From assembly GCA_003550325.1 (NCBI GenBank), contig QKWP01000115.1, positions 341,465-405,464 of the forward strand: DNA of 64,000 nucleotides, read 5' to 3'. Below the pieces are notes generated by a model. The model saw nothing but the letters and a program-made list of their open reading frames with translations. It ran no database searches and was not told where the DNA came from. This DNA is from Gigaspora rosea. Taxonomy: Eukaryota > Glomeromycota > Glomeromycetes > Diversisporales > Gigasporaceae. Below, one piece after another: positions 34,031 to 43,604 of the stretch (the first letter of the stretch is position 1; each line of letters begins with the position of its first letter). The position numbers were made by a program, and so were the translations under genes.

Positions 34031-34044
34031 CACTTTACTGCTGA

Positions 34045-34176
34045 TTTTGGCCGAAATTATTATCACGGTATTGATTGTTTTGATTTTCGGACTGATCCGG
34101 GATGTTTTGTAACAAACGTCCCGGATCAGTCCGAAAATCAAAACAATCAATACCGTGATAATAATTTCGGCCAAAA
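34045..34176. repeat. Perfect 58-bp-arm hairpin
   Basis: Arm 34045-34102 (TTTTGGCCGAAATTATTATC... to ...GATCCGGGA) is exactly complementary to 34119-34176, with a 16-base loop. A wider pair TTTACTGCTGATTT / AAATCAGCAGTAAA (34036 and 34275) encloses it. Confidence 0.9.
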
Positions 34177-34408
34177 TTATATTATCGAAAAACTATAAAA
34201 TTTTCGGTAAATGTAATTACCGAAAATTTACTGCGGATCAACAAAAATTTTTCACGTTGTCCCACTAATCTTGAAATCAGCAGTAAATGGCTGAGCAAAC
34301 CCGAAATTATCTGAGTTTACATATTTAGAAATCATAACCAACAGTGGCAACCAACCAAATGCAAGATTTTGTGGACGCACGCTCTTGAACATTTTGGTAA
34401 ACCATGCT

Positions 34409-34558
34409 CTCCGTTTTCACCTACGAAAAACTCCGTTTTTACCTACGGAAAACTCCGTTCCTGGTACTCTCCGTTTTCACCTACGGAAAACTCCGTTCCT
34501 GGTATCTCCGTTCCTGGTACTCTCCGTTTTCACCTACGGAAAACTCCGTTCCTGGTAC
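34409..34558 (+). repeat. CTCCGTTTTCACCTACGG tandem repeat
   Basis: About four units built from CCGTTTTCACCTACGGAAAA and CTCCGTTCCTGGTA in varying combinations. Open frames across it read SPFSPTENSVPG-like repeats but have no gene context. It abuts the start of the right ML arm. Confidence 0.8.
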
Positions 34559-36010
34559 GTATAGGGTTATAGTGATTGTCAAGCTGATTTATACGAGATG
34601 GCGTGCACATTCAACGAGGCTACTATGATAATTTGATAAGTTTGTAGATTCTATAAAGAACTATCTTTTATAGTAAATAATCTGTATTTAAAGAAGGCAA
34701 TTCTTTTTTTAATAAAAATAATGGTTCAACTCCATTTATCGTAATTATATGGTATAACGTCTAACTTTATAGTTTTCAAAATATTTTAACTGTGCATAAA
34801 TATATTATTTCATTTTATAGTTTTGCAAAATATTTTAACCGTGCATAAATACATTATTTCACTTTATAATTTTGCAAAATATTTTAACCGTCATAAATAT
34901 ATTATTTCATAAAATATGCATTGATTTGGTGAATATGTTATATATCTAGACAATCGGTTCGATAATACTGAATATCTGGATATATCATATATCATTAATC
35001 ATAGAATTTATCCCCAATTTTTAACTATATAGCAGCTAATCCTTACTTAAATTTTATTATTATTATTAATATTATTTTTTTATATGAATCATTTTTTAGA
35101 ATGCATAATACGAGTAGGGATTTTTTTCTATATAAATAGACAATCAAGATGACGATAATTTCGTTAACAAATCGATATTACAACCAAGCTAACGATAATT
35201 TCGTCAACAAATCAGATATTATAAAATATTATAAAATTAGTTATATACTGTATCAACTTAACCGAATAAAAAACTATGAATAAAAACTTTAGTTTTATAT
35301 TCCTATAACTAGCAATGTTCTCTATGGTTAAGGCTAATGACAATTGGGAGAATTGCTTCACTGATGGCCTAAATGTTACCGGTATTTTAAATGTACAATT
35401 TACTCCTGATCCTATTACTTCACCTGGATCAAAGGTTACAACATTTAACATTACGGGAGATATTGGAAACCTTGGTGCCGCACATGGAAACGTTTTTTCC
35501 AATTATGCTGTAGTTACCGTCGATTACATGAGCAGTCCCGAGGGTAGCAATCCTGCTTATAAGTTTCCTGTTCCATCAGGCCAGAAGCAATTTGAAATGG
35601 AAGTAGACATCGCAACGCATAGTAGTGTTTTACAAAATCATGTGATTACATTTAGACTAGAGGATTTAGGTGAAGACATTGGATGTATAAAGTTTAGAAG
35701 AAACGCTTTCACTCCTTAATTTAGGATAATCCCTAAATATCATTCATATATAACTGCCGATTAAATATTATATTAAATATTAAATATTATTTAGTAATTT
35801 ATTAAATTTTTAATATGAGTTTGTTTTAATTAGAATTCATTTGTTACAGTAATTTAGATGTTTTATACGAAGCTATAAGTAGGATTAATAGGATTAATAT
35901 ACATTATATTATTTTATTGTTCAAACTTGTTGTTTATGAATTTTATCTATTCTATTGTAATGTAATATTTTGATTGTTAATAAATTTAATAAAGTATACC
36001 TTTTTTAACT
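34559..36010 (+). repeat. Inverted duplication, right arm (ML gene plus flanks)
   Basis: Mirror of 28010-29462, including the upstream tandem units (34770-34915) and the 3' flank with AATAAA-type motifs near 35980. It differs by point changes and short indels. Spacer between arms is about 5.1 kb. Confidence 0.9.
35276..35719 (+). pseudogene. ML-domain protein, second copy with nonsense codon
   Basis: Same gene as 28280-28723. Codon 11 is TAA instead of TTA (35306-35308), cutting the signal peptide. The next ATG (35315) would give a 134-residue protein starting MFSMVKANDN without a secretion signal. The middle cysteine is Ser (YMSSPEG against YMSCPEG) and Val138 is Ile. The rest of the frame is intact, so the lesion is recent. 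It could be silent, or yield a cytosolic form; the first is more likely. Confidence 0.85.
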
Positions 36011-36410
36011 CACTAAATTAACATAAATAAAATAAGAAAATAGCCTACACAGGTTGCTCATTAACTTGTTATACGAATGTAGCTTAGGTAAAATGAATCC
36101 ATGTTTATCGTTACTTTTTTTTAATTCCAATTGTTGCTTCGTCTCGCAATGGTAATTCAGTAGCCTTTGCTTGTCAACTAGGGTATTAATTTGGTGATTA
36201 TCACTTTGACTGTGTGTTTATCAGCTGTGCTTGTGATTTGCTTGTTGTTGTAATTTTAGTTGCGCGATGTGGCTTCAACTTGCTAGTGATTAATTTTACG
36301 GTGTCAGTTGTAGTTTCGTTTCGGTGCACTTGCCGCTATAGCTTTATTATATATGATTTTGTCTTTCTGGTGTTTAGTTCTATGGCATTCGTTTGTTGCT
36401 ATTTATAAAA

Positions 36411-36480
36411 TATAAGGTAGCTTCACAATGCAGTTGCGCTAGAAACCAGTACCGGGATGTAACAGTAAATTATGAGTGTT
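36411..36480 (+). repeat. GGTAGCT..TTGCGC motif, copy 4
   Basis: GGTAGCTTCACAATGCAGTT followed by GCGCTAGAAACCAGTACCGGGATGT. It is the paralogue of 14372-14430 within the duplicated segment. Confidence 0.6.
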
Positions 36481-36559
36481 GCGTAGAGAAAACCTGTAAG
36501 TAAAAATTGACATTATCACTAATGTCCAAAATTCGATTATGCATTACCAGTTGATTTAA

Positions 36560-36932
36560 GGGTAGGGTGTACAAATTTCCAATTTCATATAAAATCGATT
36601 GTAGATCAACTTTGTGTAACCAATTTATATGACGTCATATGATTTACATGTAAACATCATATGATCTGACCAATCAATTCTTTGTACAACCTACAAAAAT
36701 CATATTGGTCCTACAAAAATTTAATTATATGTAAACTTGATTTTTTTTAAAGCAATGAAGATTGTGCAACTTCATTATTATAAACTAACTATTTAAAACT
36801 AACTATTGTATAAATATTATACAAATTTGTCAAAATCTTAAAAAATTTATCAGAAGCATTTTTTTATTTACTATATAAAAATCTAATATACCACGTAGAT
36901 CATATGAAAAATGATCTACGTTCACCCTACCC
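36560..36932. mobile_element. TTAA-flanked miniature element (373 bp)
   Basis: Inverted ends GGGTAGGGTG / CACCCTACCC between TTAA at 36556-36559 and 36933-36936. The paralogue near 14245-14260 (reversed) reads GATTTAAATAAATTG with a single TTAA, so this is a clean insertion. TTAA targets are the piggyBac signature. A hairpin GTAGATCAT..ATGATCTAC lies by the right end. No transposase. Confidence 0.9.
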
Positions 36933-37680
36933 TTAAATAAATTGTTAGAGATTAACCCAAACAATACAAAAGTATTAAAGCCGAGTTGAAACTTATCATG
37001 AGATAAGTAAATATAAAGGTCTTCCAGACCCAAATAAGGATGAATATAAGAATATGATTATTATTAAAAGTTTGTTAAGTTGTATAATATTGATTGAATA
37101 TATGAATTGTGTACCAATATCGTAGTAGAATTGGAGCGTGTAAGGATAAAAAGCCTGAAAGTAAGTAAGTATTAAGAATGATATCAGTAAATATTCATGA
37201 CAAAGATCTTATGTGGACATATAATTATATGTGCTATTAGACTGAAGTATATAGTACTGTAATAATTGATAAAATATCTATATATTAAAAAATTGATCAA
37301 ATGCATCTGCCAGTCTATGTTAACGACTGGCTAATTTATGTGAAACATCAAATCAGATGAAAATTTTATTCCTTACTGGATGAAATACTTCACAAGATTA
37401 AAAATAGGACCATTTTTTGCACCCACCAAGCGTCATGCCAGATAAAATTTAACTAATATTTAAATTAATTTTCTATTTTTTTTTTTTTTTTTTGGTTTAA
37501 TTAAAATTTTTAAAATTTTTAATTGACTTTTTTTTTCGCAGCCAAATAATTTTTAAATTTTTTGTAAATGTTGTTTTCATAATAATTGCATATTTATTAA
37601 AATTTCTTTAAATAACTTTTCACTATTTAATAATAATGTTTAGTAACTCACAATAAATACTAAATAATAATAATAACTAG

Positions 37681-37860
37681 GAAAACGTATACCCGTTAGT
37701 GTCCGAAGCCAAGAATAAACATCGGGTTGATCTGTATCGATCTCTATAGCTGATTGGCTGCACATGACTGAATCGAACACAAAATCGTGACCATTGCTGT
37801 ATATATTTTCCTCGCTACGCTTCAGACAATTATATAGTAATATTAAGATGTATCAATTTT
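37681..37860 (-). other. Possible tRNA-derived SINE fragment
   Basis: On the minus strand GCGTAGCGAGG is followed about 45 bp later by TGTTCGATTCAGTC, resembling A-box and B-box spacing of tRNA genes. No tRNA cloverleaf is evident. Weak. Confidence 0.25.
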
Positions 37861-37974
37861 TAATAAAAAAAAAAGTAATATAGGCAATATAACTGTAATT
37901 TTAAAGTAAATTACTACTACTAAGTAACTTTATAGTTATTTTATAGCTGATTTAAGTAATTTAGATTATTAATT

Positions 37975-38375
37975 TTGGAAAGCATTTCTTACAAACCTTA
38001 CATATCCTATATGTTCATCATATCCCATAGATTAAATTTAAGTATATGATTTTGAAGCATGCTAAAAAGTGTTGCAATGTAAAATTGCATTGAAAAATCC
38101 TTATTACCTAATGGGACAAGAAGCTTGTAAGAAGCTTTACTATCTCCAATATTGCTCACATAATTGACGTGAACTGTGGCTTATTTAGAAAAAATATTGC
38201 CATGTGAGGAGCTTTGTGAGGTATCATTACCTCTGATTATCCCTCCGTTAGCAATAAAAGTTGTAATGTCCTTTCCAGGCTTAGTAATAGGGTCAGGACT
38301 AATTTGTACATCGAAAGCTATAGTACTTATGCCTTCAATGGAACAAGTTTCCAAAGAACATTAGCCTTACTATGG
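37975..38375 (-). pseudogene. ML-domain protein, third decayed copy
   Basis: Minus-strand sequence begins CSIEGISTIAFDVQISPDPI, continues TKPGKDITTFIANGGI, and has SSSHGNIFSK followed by a stop, then VHVNYVSN, SYKLLVPLGNKDF and HILKFNLWDM before further stops. It aligns along the ML protein at 28280-28723 (FTPDPITSPGSKVTTFNITGD, HGNVFSNYAVVTVDY, YKFPVPSGQKQF). It is far more diverged than the 35276 copy, so it is an older duplicate. The N-terminal signal region is not preserved. Confidence 0.8.
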
Positions 38376-38639
38376 AAAACATTGATAGTAGCATGAATAT
38401 AAAAGCATATGCGCGGATTTGCAGATCCCCCCAAAATTTTTTGATGCACCTGAATTTGACTATTACACAATGCAGGTTGTGTCAAATAGTTGACATCCAA
38501 TCATATGCACCATAAGGTTGAGGTATCGATCTACATGGCCAGATGATTTTGCCAGTGATTATCAGATTAACTGATAATCCGGGTAAGTTAGTGCCAGTTG
38601 ATCTATCGTAGCGACATATGTTTGATCGATGCTAAGATA

Positions 38640-39200
38640 ATCTTTAATTGTTCAGATTTTCAATTGGTGTAAAATGTTTTTCTTATTTCCAGTTTCATAT
38701 CTGATATACTGTATAGCTGTATATGTTTTCTGAATTTTAATGTATTCAGTTGGTGCATTTTGTATTATTTAGTCTAATGTTGGGTTATAGTTTAACTTTT
38801 CCGATACTTTATTTCTATCTTGAAAATCAAATATTTGTAAGTATTTTCTGCTGTAATAATTATTAAGATACTTATTAATTTTTGTAAGTCTTTTGCATAG
38901 CCTGTTTATTTCGCAGGTTGCACCATTCTTATATATCTTTAGTCGTTAATTTCTTTGTCTTCTTTTTAAAGCTATTAAATTCCATTTCTATCTTAGCTAG
39001 TATGGTGGATTCTTCTTGTTTATCAACTTTGCAGTAATTGAATTATTTTCCAATTTCTTGAAATATAAAGTCTTGGTTCTTCTGTAGTATAGGTATCAGG
39101 TTCATAAATACAACTTCCTAAAATGTATACCATGTCCAGTTAGATGATTTATCTTGCTATATAGCTAATAGTTCTTGTATCCAATCCCATAGATATATAA
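38640..39200 (-). pseudogene. Decayed coding sequence, unrecognised
   Basis: On the minus strand 39190-38880 reads as protein with a few stops: VVFMNLIPILQKNQDFIFQE, then FNYCKVDKQEESTILAKIEM and EFNSFKKKTKKLTTKDI, then EWCNLRNKQAMQKTYK. The lysine-rich, helical composition is similar to the other pieces up to 43540. I cannot assign a family. Separated from the Nudix region by the hairpin cluster. Confidence 0.5.
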
Positions 39201-39221
39201 ATATCAAGAGTGTAATAAATA

Positions 39222-39541
39222 GTTATTGGATGTGTAGCATCCAATAACAGTTTTATTTGGCAGGAGAAATGAGAATGCCGTGATCCGAAGGATCACGGGA
39301 TAATCATTTTGGATGACAAATAAAAGAAATATCTAGCTTTGAATTTAATGTGCTAACCTGGGCCCCGAAGGTGCTCAGGTTGTCAAGCACATTAAATTCA
39401 AAGCCAGATATGCTGTTATTGGATGCGGAACATTCAATAACAGATTTATTTTTCTTTTTCTGTTATACCGTGAGTTTGTGTGAGTCTATTTGGCGTATAA
39501 CAACTGTTATACGACCCATATTCACTATGAAAAAGAAAAAT
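39222..39541. repeat. Cluster of five hairpins
   Basis: (1) GTTATTGGATG / CATCCAATAAC, 39222-39248. (2) An extended stem 39251-39325 whose tip is CCGTGATCC, loop GAA, GGATCACGG. (3) A 26-bp stem 39329-39354 with 39386-39411 (ATATCTAGCTTTGAATTTAA...), with an inner ACCTG/CAGGT stem. (4) CTGTTATTGGATG / CATTCAATAACAG, 39413-39443, a repeat of hairpin 1. (5) TTTTTCTTTTTC / GAAAAAGAAAAA enclosing GTATAACAACTGTTATAC, 39450-39541. No other part of the window packs hairpins like this. Loops include GAA and CGGAA. Confidence 0.8.
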
Positions 39542-39860
39542 AATACAATATATCGCTTCTTGAATGTCACATTTCAAGTGGTCCATTCAAGTTGTGATGG
39601 CACTGTTTCACTCAAGATATTCTGTAATTTTGTTTCATCAAGATAAATTCCTGACTCTTCATGCATTTCTCGTATTGCTGCATTTTCTTCTGTTTCAAGA
39701 GTTTCAATTCCATAATCATCTTTGTAGACTTCTACTTTTCTTTCAGTTCCTTGTATCATTCCTAAATAAGGTTTCTGGGGTGTATTTTTTGTGATAGCAT
39801 TATGTGTATTCCTCTTTCTGGATCTTCCCTGAATATAAGGACTTGTACTAGTTATCTATC
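39542..39860 (-). pseudogene. Nudix-type hydrolase domain, decayed
   Basis: Minus strand reads VLIFREDPERGIHIMLSQKI, then after a frameshift LGMIQGTERKVEVYKDD, GIETLETEENAAIREMHEES, GIYLDETKLQNIL and PSQLEWTT followed by a stop. The REMHEESGI segment with the Glu eight residues earlier matches the second half of the Nudix box (E x7 REUxEExGU). The preceding RKVEV sits where many Nudix enzymes have GGKVE. Nudix enzymes cleave nucleoside diphosphates linked to another group. Here the glycine start of the box is not clear and the frame is broken, so no activity is expected. Whether it belonged to a host gene or to a mobile or viral-like element cannot be told. Confidence 0.65.
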
Positions 39861-40390
39861 TTTCAGTTGGTTATCTCTTTTGCAGTATATACAATTATTG
39901 TAGTACAACATTGCATAGGGTTCAGTAATTCTTTTATATTCAAAGATAGGTCGGTATTGTCACATTTTGGACATTGCTGTGTTCTTTCATCGATTTCCAT
40001 TTTTGAGCTTATGCTTTCTTAGCTTTTCGTATTTGGTATTGTCCTTTCCACACTTCTAATTTGTGTTGCTTATTAAAGTATTTTTATAATAAGGTTCTCT
40101 TTTGTTTCTACAGTTTATATGCTTATTATGTATTCCTCTTTGTTCTAATCTGAATTGTATGTACTTCTTATATTCATTACAGTTTTTACACTTATACATT
40201 TTTTTGCTATAATCAGGATTTTCTTGAATAAATTTCTTAAGCTTCTGCATCTTTTCTCAATAGATTTCTTTTAATAATATAATTTTCTTTGTTCCTTTGC
40301 ATTAGGGTTATTGAGACATAATATGCATTTATTGCAAGATTTATATTGCCTTTTAGCTTTCTTACTTATATTAAAATTATTTGTTTCTTT
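39861..40390 (-). pseudogene. Decayed zinc-ribbon protein upstream of the Nudix domain
   Basis: Minus strand in shifting frames: YKSCNKCILCLNNPNAKEQR, then MQKLKKFIQENPDYSKKMYK, CKNCNEYKKYIQFRLEQRG and HNKHINCRNKREPYYKN (40250-40056). Further on come TQQCPKCDNTDLSLNIKEL and NNCIYCKRDNQLKDR just before the Nudix part. Three CxxC pairs are visible. The middle one (CxxC, K, F, then C) resembles the small zinc ribbon seen beside HNH-type endonucleases and in some large DNA virus and phage proteins. That resemblance is from motif layout only. Confidence 0.55.
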
Positions 40391-41205
40391 CAAAAAATTT
40401 TAATCAAACTCTTTCTGACAATCCCTTGTACCAAATTTTCCAAGAACTCAGATCTACAAAAACTATGCAGTTAATATATTTATACCCACAAAACTCTACC
40501 AGTGCAGCTATCGAGTACAAAGTCCATTCACTGTATGTTCTATGACTGAAATAGAGATGAAAAAGAACAGTAAATTTATAAGCAAGGCATCTTGGCGGGC
40601 TTTAGTGCTATTGAGCAAAGATGTAGCAGAGAAACTCTAGAGCTTTGTCAAGGCTTATGGATATGAAAATAGAAGTAATTACTTGGTTAGATATGTTATT
40701 CTATACAGTGTAACTCTTACAACTTCTTTATTTTGGTGCTCTTCTCCTGGTATTGCTTTGGACATTTCGAAATTTCATATCCCCTCCAAAAGATCAGAAG
40801 TATTTATTTCTTCCAAATCCAGATGCATCTACTGAAATGGAATCTCCTACAAGGATATTTTGGTTAATGCTTACCAAATAAACAATAACTGGTATAATAG
40901 AGATTGAGAGATCACATGTAGAAATTTCTAGATGTTAGACGTTTTTTCTTTTTTCTTTTTCACTTTCTAGAATACATAGTCTTAAATTAAAGTTTTTCTA
41001 TACAATACTATATAATTTTTAAAGCCTAATACAAACAAAAATAGTATCATTATGGCAGTCTTTTTTTTGGCCTTTTTCACCTTTTCTCTGTTTTTATATT
41101 TTTTCATTTATTACCTTCTCTTTTATTTCTTGTTCTGTTTTTTTCATTTCCTTAGTTTAGTATTTCTCATTTTTTTATCCTTTTTACTTTTCTTTTCTAT
41201 TTTAG
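40391..41205. other. Ambiguous region, possible coding remnants on both strands
   Basis: Plus strand near 40555-40800 gives MKKNSKFISKASWRALVLLS and KAYGYENRSNYLVRYVILYS; minus strand near 40620-40430 gives CLAYKFTVLFHLYFSHRTYS and VDLSSWKIWYKGLSERV. Neither can be preferred. A T-rich tract follows (41050-41205). Confidence 0.3.
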
Positions 41206-41211
41206 TTGGTA

Positions 41212-41520
41212 CCATATATTTCCAAAAATAAGCTACCCATTTTGGGCCAAAAATTACATAAAAAACATGGGGTAGCTTATTTTCGGCATATAGACATTTT
41301 TGGAAAAATTGAAAAACGTCTAATAAAAAGTTGTCCAACTGATACCAAATTTTTACTATAGGTGTATTTGATGCACTGAACAACTTTACTTAATCAAACT
41401 TTTGAAGTTTACATAGTAAAAAAATGTTTATATATAGCAACTACCAATGCATTTTTTTGATTTTCAAAAAAAATCAGGGATAGCTTATTTTCGAAGTAGC
41501 TTATTTTTGGGAATATATAG
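41212..41520. mobile_element. AAAATAAGCTACC-type miniature element (309 bp)
   Basis: Ends CCATATATTTCCAAAAATAA and, inward, CTATATATTCCCAAAAATAA, both continuing GCTA. TA at 41210-41211 and 41521-41522. Inside it repeats TAGCTTATTTT and has a CACTGAACAACTTTACTTAA core like the 3237 foldbacks. Same family as 59621-60397. Confidence 0.85.
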
Positions 41521-41522
41521 TA

Positions 41523-42130
41523 GTTCTTCTACCTAGGAGGCTAGAAAATGAAGGTTGGGAAGAAGACAGTCATAACAGGCTGGTAAGTCAGGTTAGTAAT
41601 TTGGGTGAATTGGTCTGAGGTTGATTAATTTAAACCAATGAGGCTAAATTACCCTTGGCAGGTTGCACATAGGTGCTTGAGTATTTAGATACTTTATAGT
41701 AACCGAGTAAGCTACTCTTCGATCCAAACACCAAATGGTGGATGTAAAAAATTTTTTTGGAAATCATCATCAATAAAGCATTGAAGCATGACATAATCGT
41801 CAAGTTCCAAAAAAAATATTATCTGTTTCTTTATTTACTTTACTGTTACTACAAATTGGCATTTATGCTATAACAGTCTAAACTTTTCTTTAATATAGGT
41901 ATATTCATGTCAAATATTTATTTTGATAGTATTTTGTCTTCGAGTAGGTTATCAAATAGTGCAATAATATAATAGTGCTTTCTGGTTGCTGGTTGGTGAT
42001 TGGTATCTTTTGAATATTATTTTAATACTAGGTGTTCTCTAATGCGCTATTATTTGTAAAAGCGTTTCATTTGAAATGTTGACACAATAGTATGTTTCTT
42101 CTTTAATAATCTATAAGGATTTAATGTTTT
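41523..42130. other. Spacer, no gene assigned
   Basis: No recognisable protein or repeat structure on either strand. Confidence 0.35.
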
Positions 42131-42135
42131 TCTGT

Positions 42136-43540
42136 TTAAGTAATAAATAATGATGATAATATTTCATGTGATAGTATTTTTGTTAAAAATACTCTTAATA
42201 TAACTTTTTTGAAAATATATCTATCAGATATTCTTGCTGTAATTTGTAATTTGAGTACTGAAATAATATTGGTATCTGTTGGTAAATATGTAAATATTTG
42301 ATATATAATGCTATTGAGGTATTGTAAATGTAATGTTCTATATTTTGTTGATATAAGGCTATATTCTATTTTTGGTATTACTCTTATTTCAGTTGGTTCT
42401 TCTTTATTATAAATTGGTGTATAGTTCTGAGTATTATCTTCTAGAATTTGTCCTGTTCTATAGGTGTTAATTGAAGTAATCTTCTTTGTTTTCTGGGTCA
42501 ATTATTCCTGTTCCTTGAGTGCTATTAGCGCCTTCATTATTTAGAAGTCCTTGTAGAGAATCTAATATATGTGCAAGTATCAATGTTATGCAGTCAAGTA
42601 TAGCTTCTTATCTGGTTGCTTTAATAAGTTTCTACTTGATTGCTCCTATTTGTTGGTGAATTGCAGTTAATAAAGTAATATATTCGTCCTGTTTTTGTTG
42701 CTGCTTGTAAATGAATATAGCATTATCATTTGGTATCAAGCTGTTTACTTCAAGTGCTTGTTGCAATACTACTATTACTTGTTCTAATTTATAATTATTT
42801 GTTGGTGAACAACATGAGATTAGTTTTTTAATTGTAATTCCAATATAAAGTTGTACTTCTTCAACTGGTTTTTGTGTAAAGAGTTCTTCAGTTGGGTTAA
42901 TATTTTCTTAAAGTGTTTCTTAATCTTGGTATGTAGTTCTAATGATAATTGAATCTAGCAGTTTTGGGAACAAATTTTGGTTTTAATTGTTTAGGGATTT
43001 TTGCTAATAATTTCTTCTTTTGTCTTTTGTTAGGATTTCTTTTTCTATTTCTTTTAGTTATTTAACTGATTTTGGTTTAAAATAGTGATTCTGCCCCTTT
43101 TGAGATTATACTTTAGTTAAATATAGATATTATAATTCAGATGTTTGTTCTATTTCTTCTAATAGTTTTTGAAGTTGTAATCCCATGTTATTTCTATATA
43201 AGTTATTCAATAAATTGACTGCTTCTTGTACTGTGTCAGTATTATTGATTCTGTTTTGGTTTTCAAAAGATGCTGCATTTATTTGTATAGCTATAATGGC
43301 TGCTTGATCTATTAGTTCAAGGCCGTTTAGAGGTACGTTGTCTTGAGTTCTGTATTGCCTTTCAATAGCTTTTTCAATTGTTAATAATTTCCTTTTAGTA
43401 TTTTGCAAGTATTCAAGGATTAATCTTTGTTGTCTAAGTCTTTGAGCTATTAGTCCCTGTTATTGAATTCTGATTTGTGCATAATTTGGAATTCGTTGCG
43501 TTCTTGTGGGTGTGAGTTATTTTTTGATTGTCTTCTCATT
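42136..43540 (-). pseudogene. Decayed Gln/Asn-rich coiled protein, unrecognised
   Basis: Minus-strand coding pieces with few stops: QRLRQQRLILEYLQNTKRKL followed by LTIEKAIERQYRTQ, GLELIDQAAIIAIQI and QLQKLLEEIEQTSEL (43430-43130); NPTEELFTQKPVEEVQLYIG and CSPTNNYKLEQVIVVLQQAL (42905-42700) with YKQQQKQDEYITLLTAIHQQ; LDCITLILAHILDSLQG and a MTQKTKKITSINTYRTGQIL part (42501-42136). Long amphipathic helices suggest coiled coils. It could be a structural (gag-like) or a scaffolding protein; nothing proves it. It lies upstream of, and in the same orientation as, the zinc-ribbon and Nudix pieces, so 38.6-43.5 kb may be one decayed unit. Confidence 0.5.
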
Positions 43541-43604
43541 TATTTTCAAATAGAGCAGCTCTGGTTCTCTTTTCTGACATATATAAGCTCCACAAGTAGT
43601 GCTC

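Larger units (their letters stand above)
36170..37680 (-). repeat. Ancestral segment, inverted paralogue
   Basis: Aligns in reverse with 12834-14502 plus 23185-23333. It lacks the elements inserted there and carries its own at 36560-36932. The ends coincide with CTAGTTGAC-type sequence (36175) and with AGTAACTCACAATAAATACT (37651). Confidence 0.85.

Noticed and set aside
34369..34628. Repeat-protein gene reading SPFSPTENSVPG
   Set aside because: Overlapping frames in two phases both stay open because of the tandem repeat; no start, signal or flanking gene structure.
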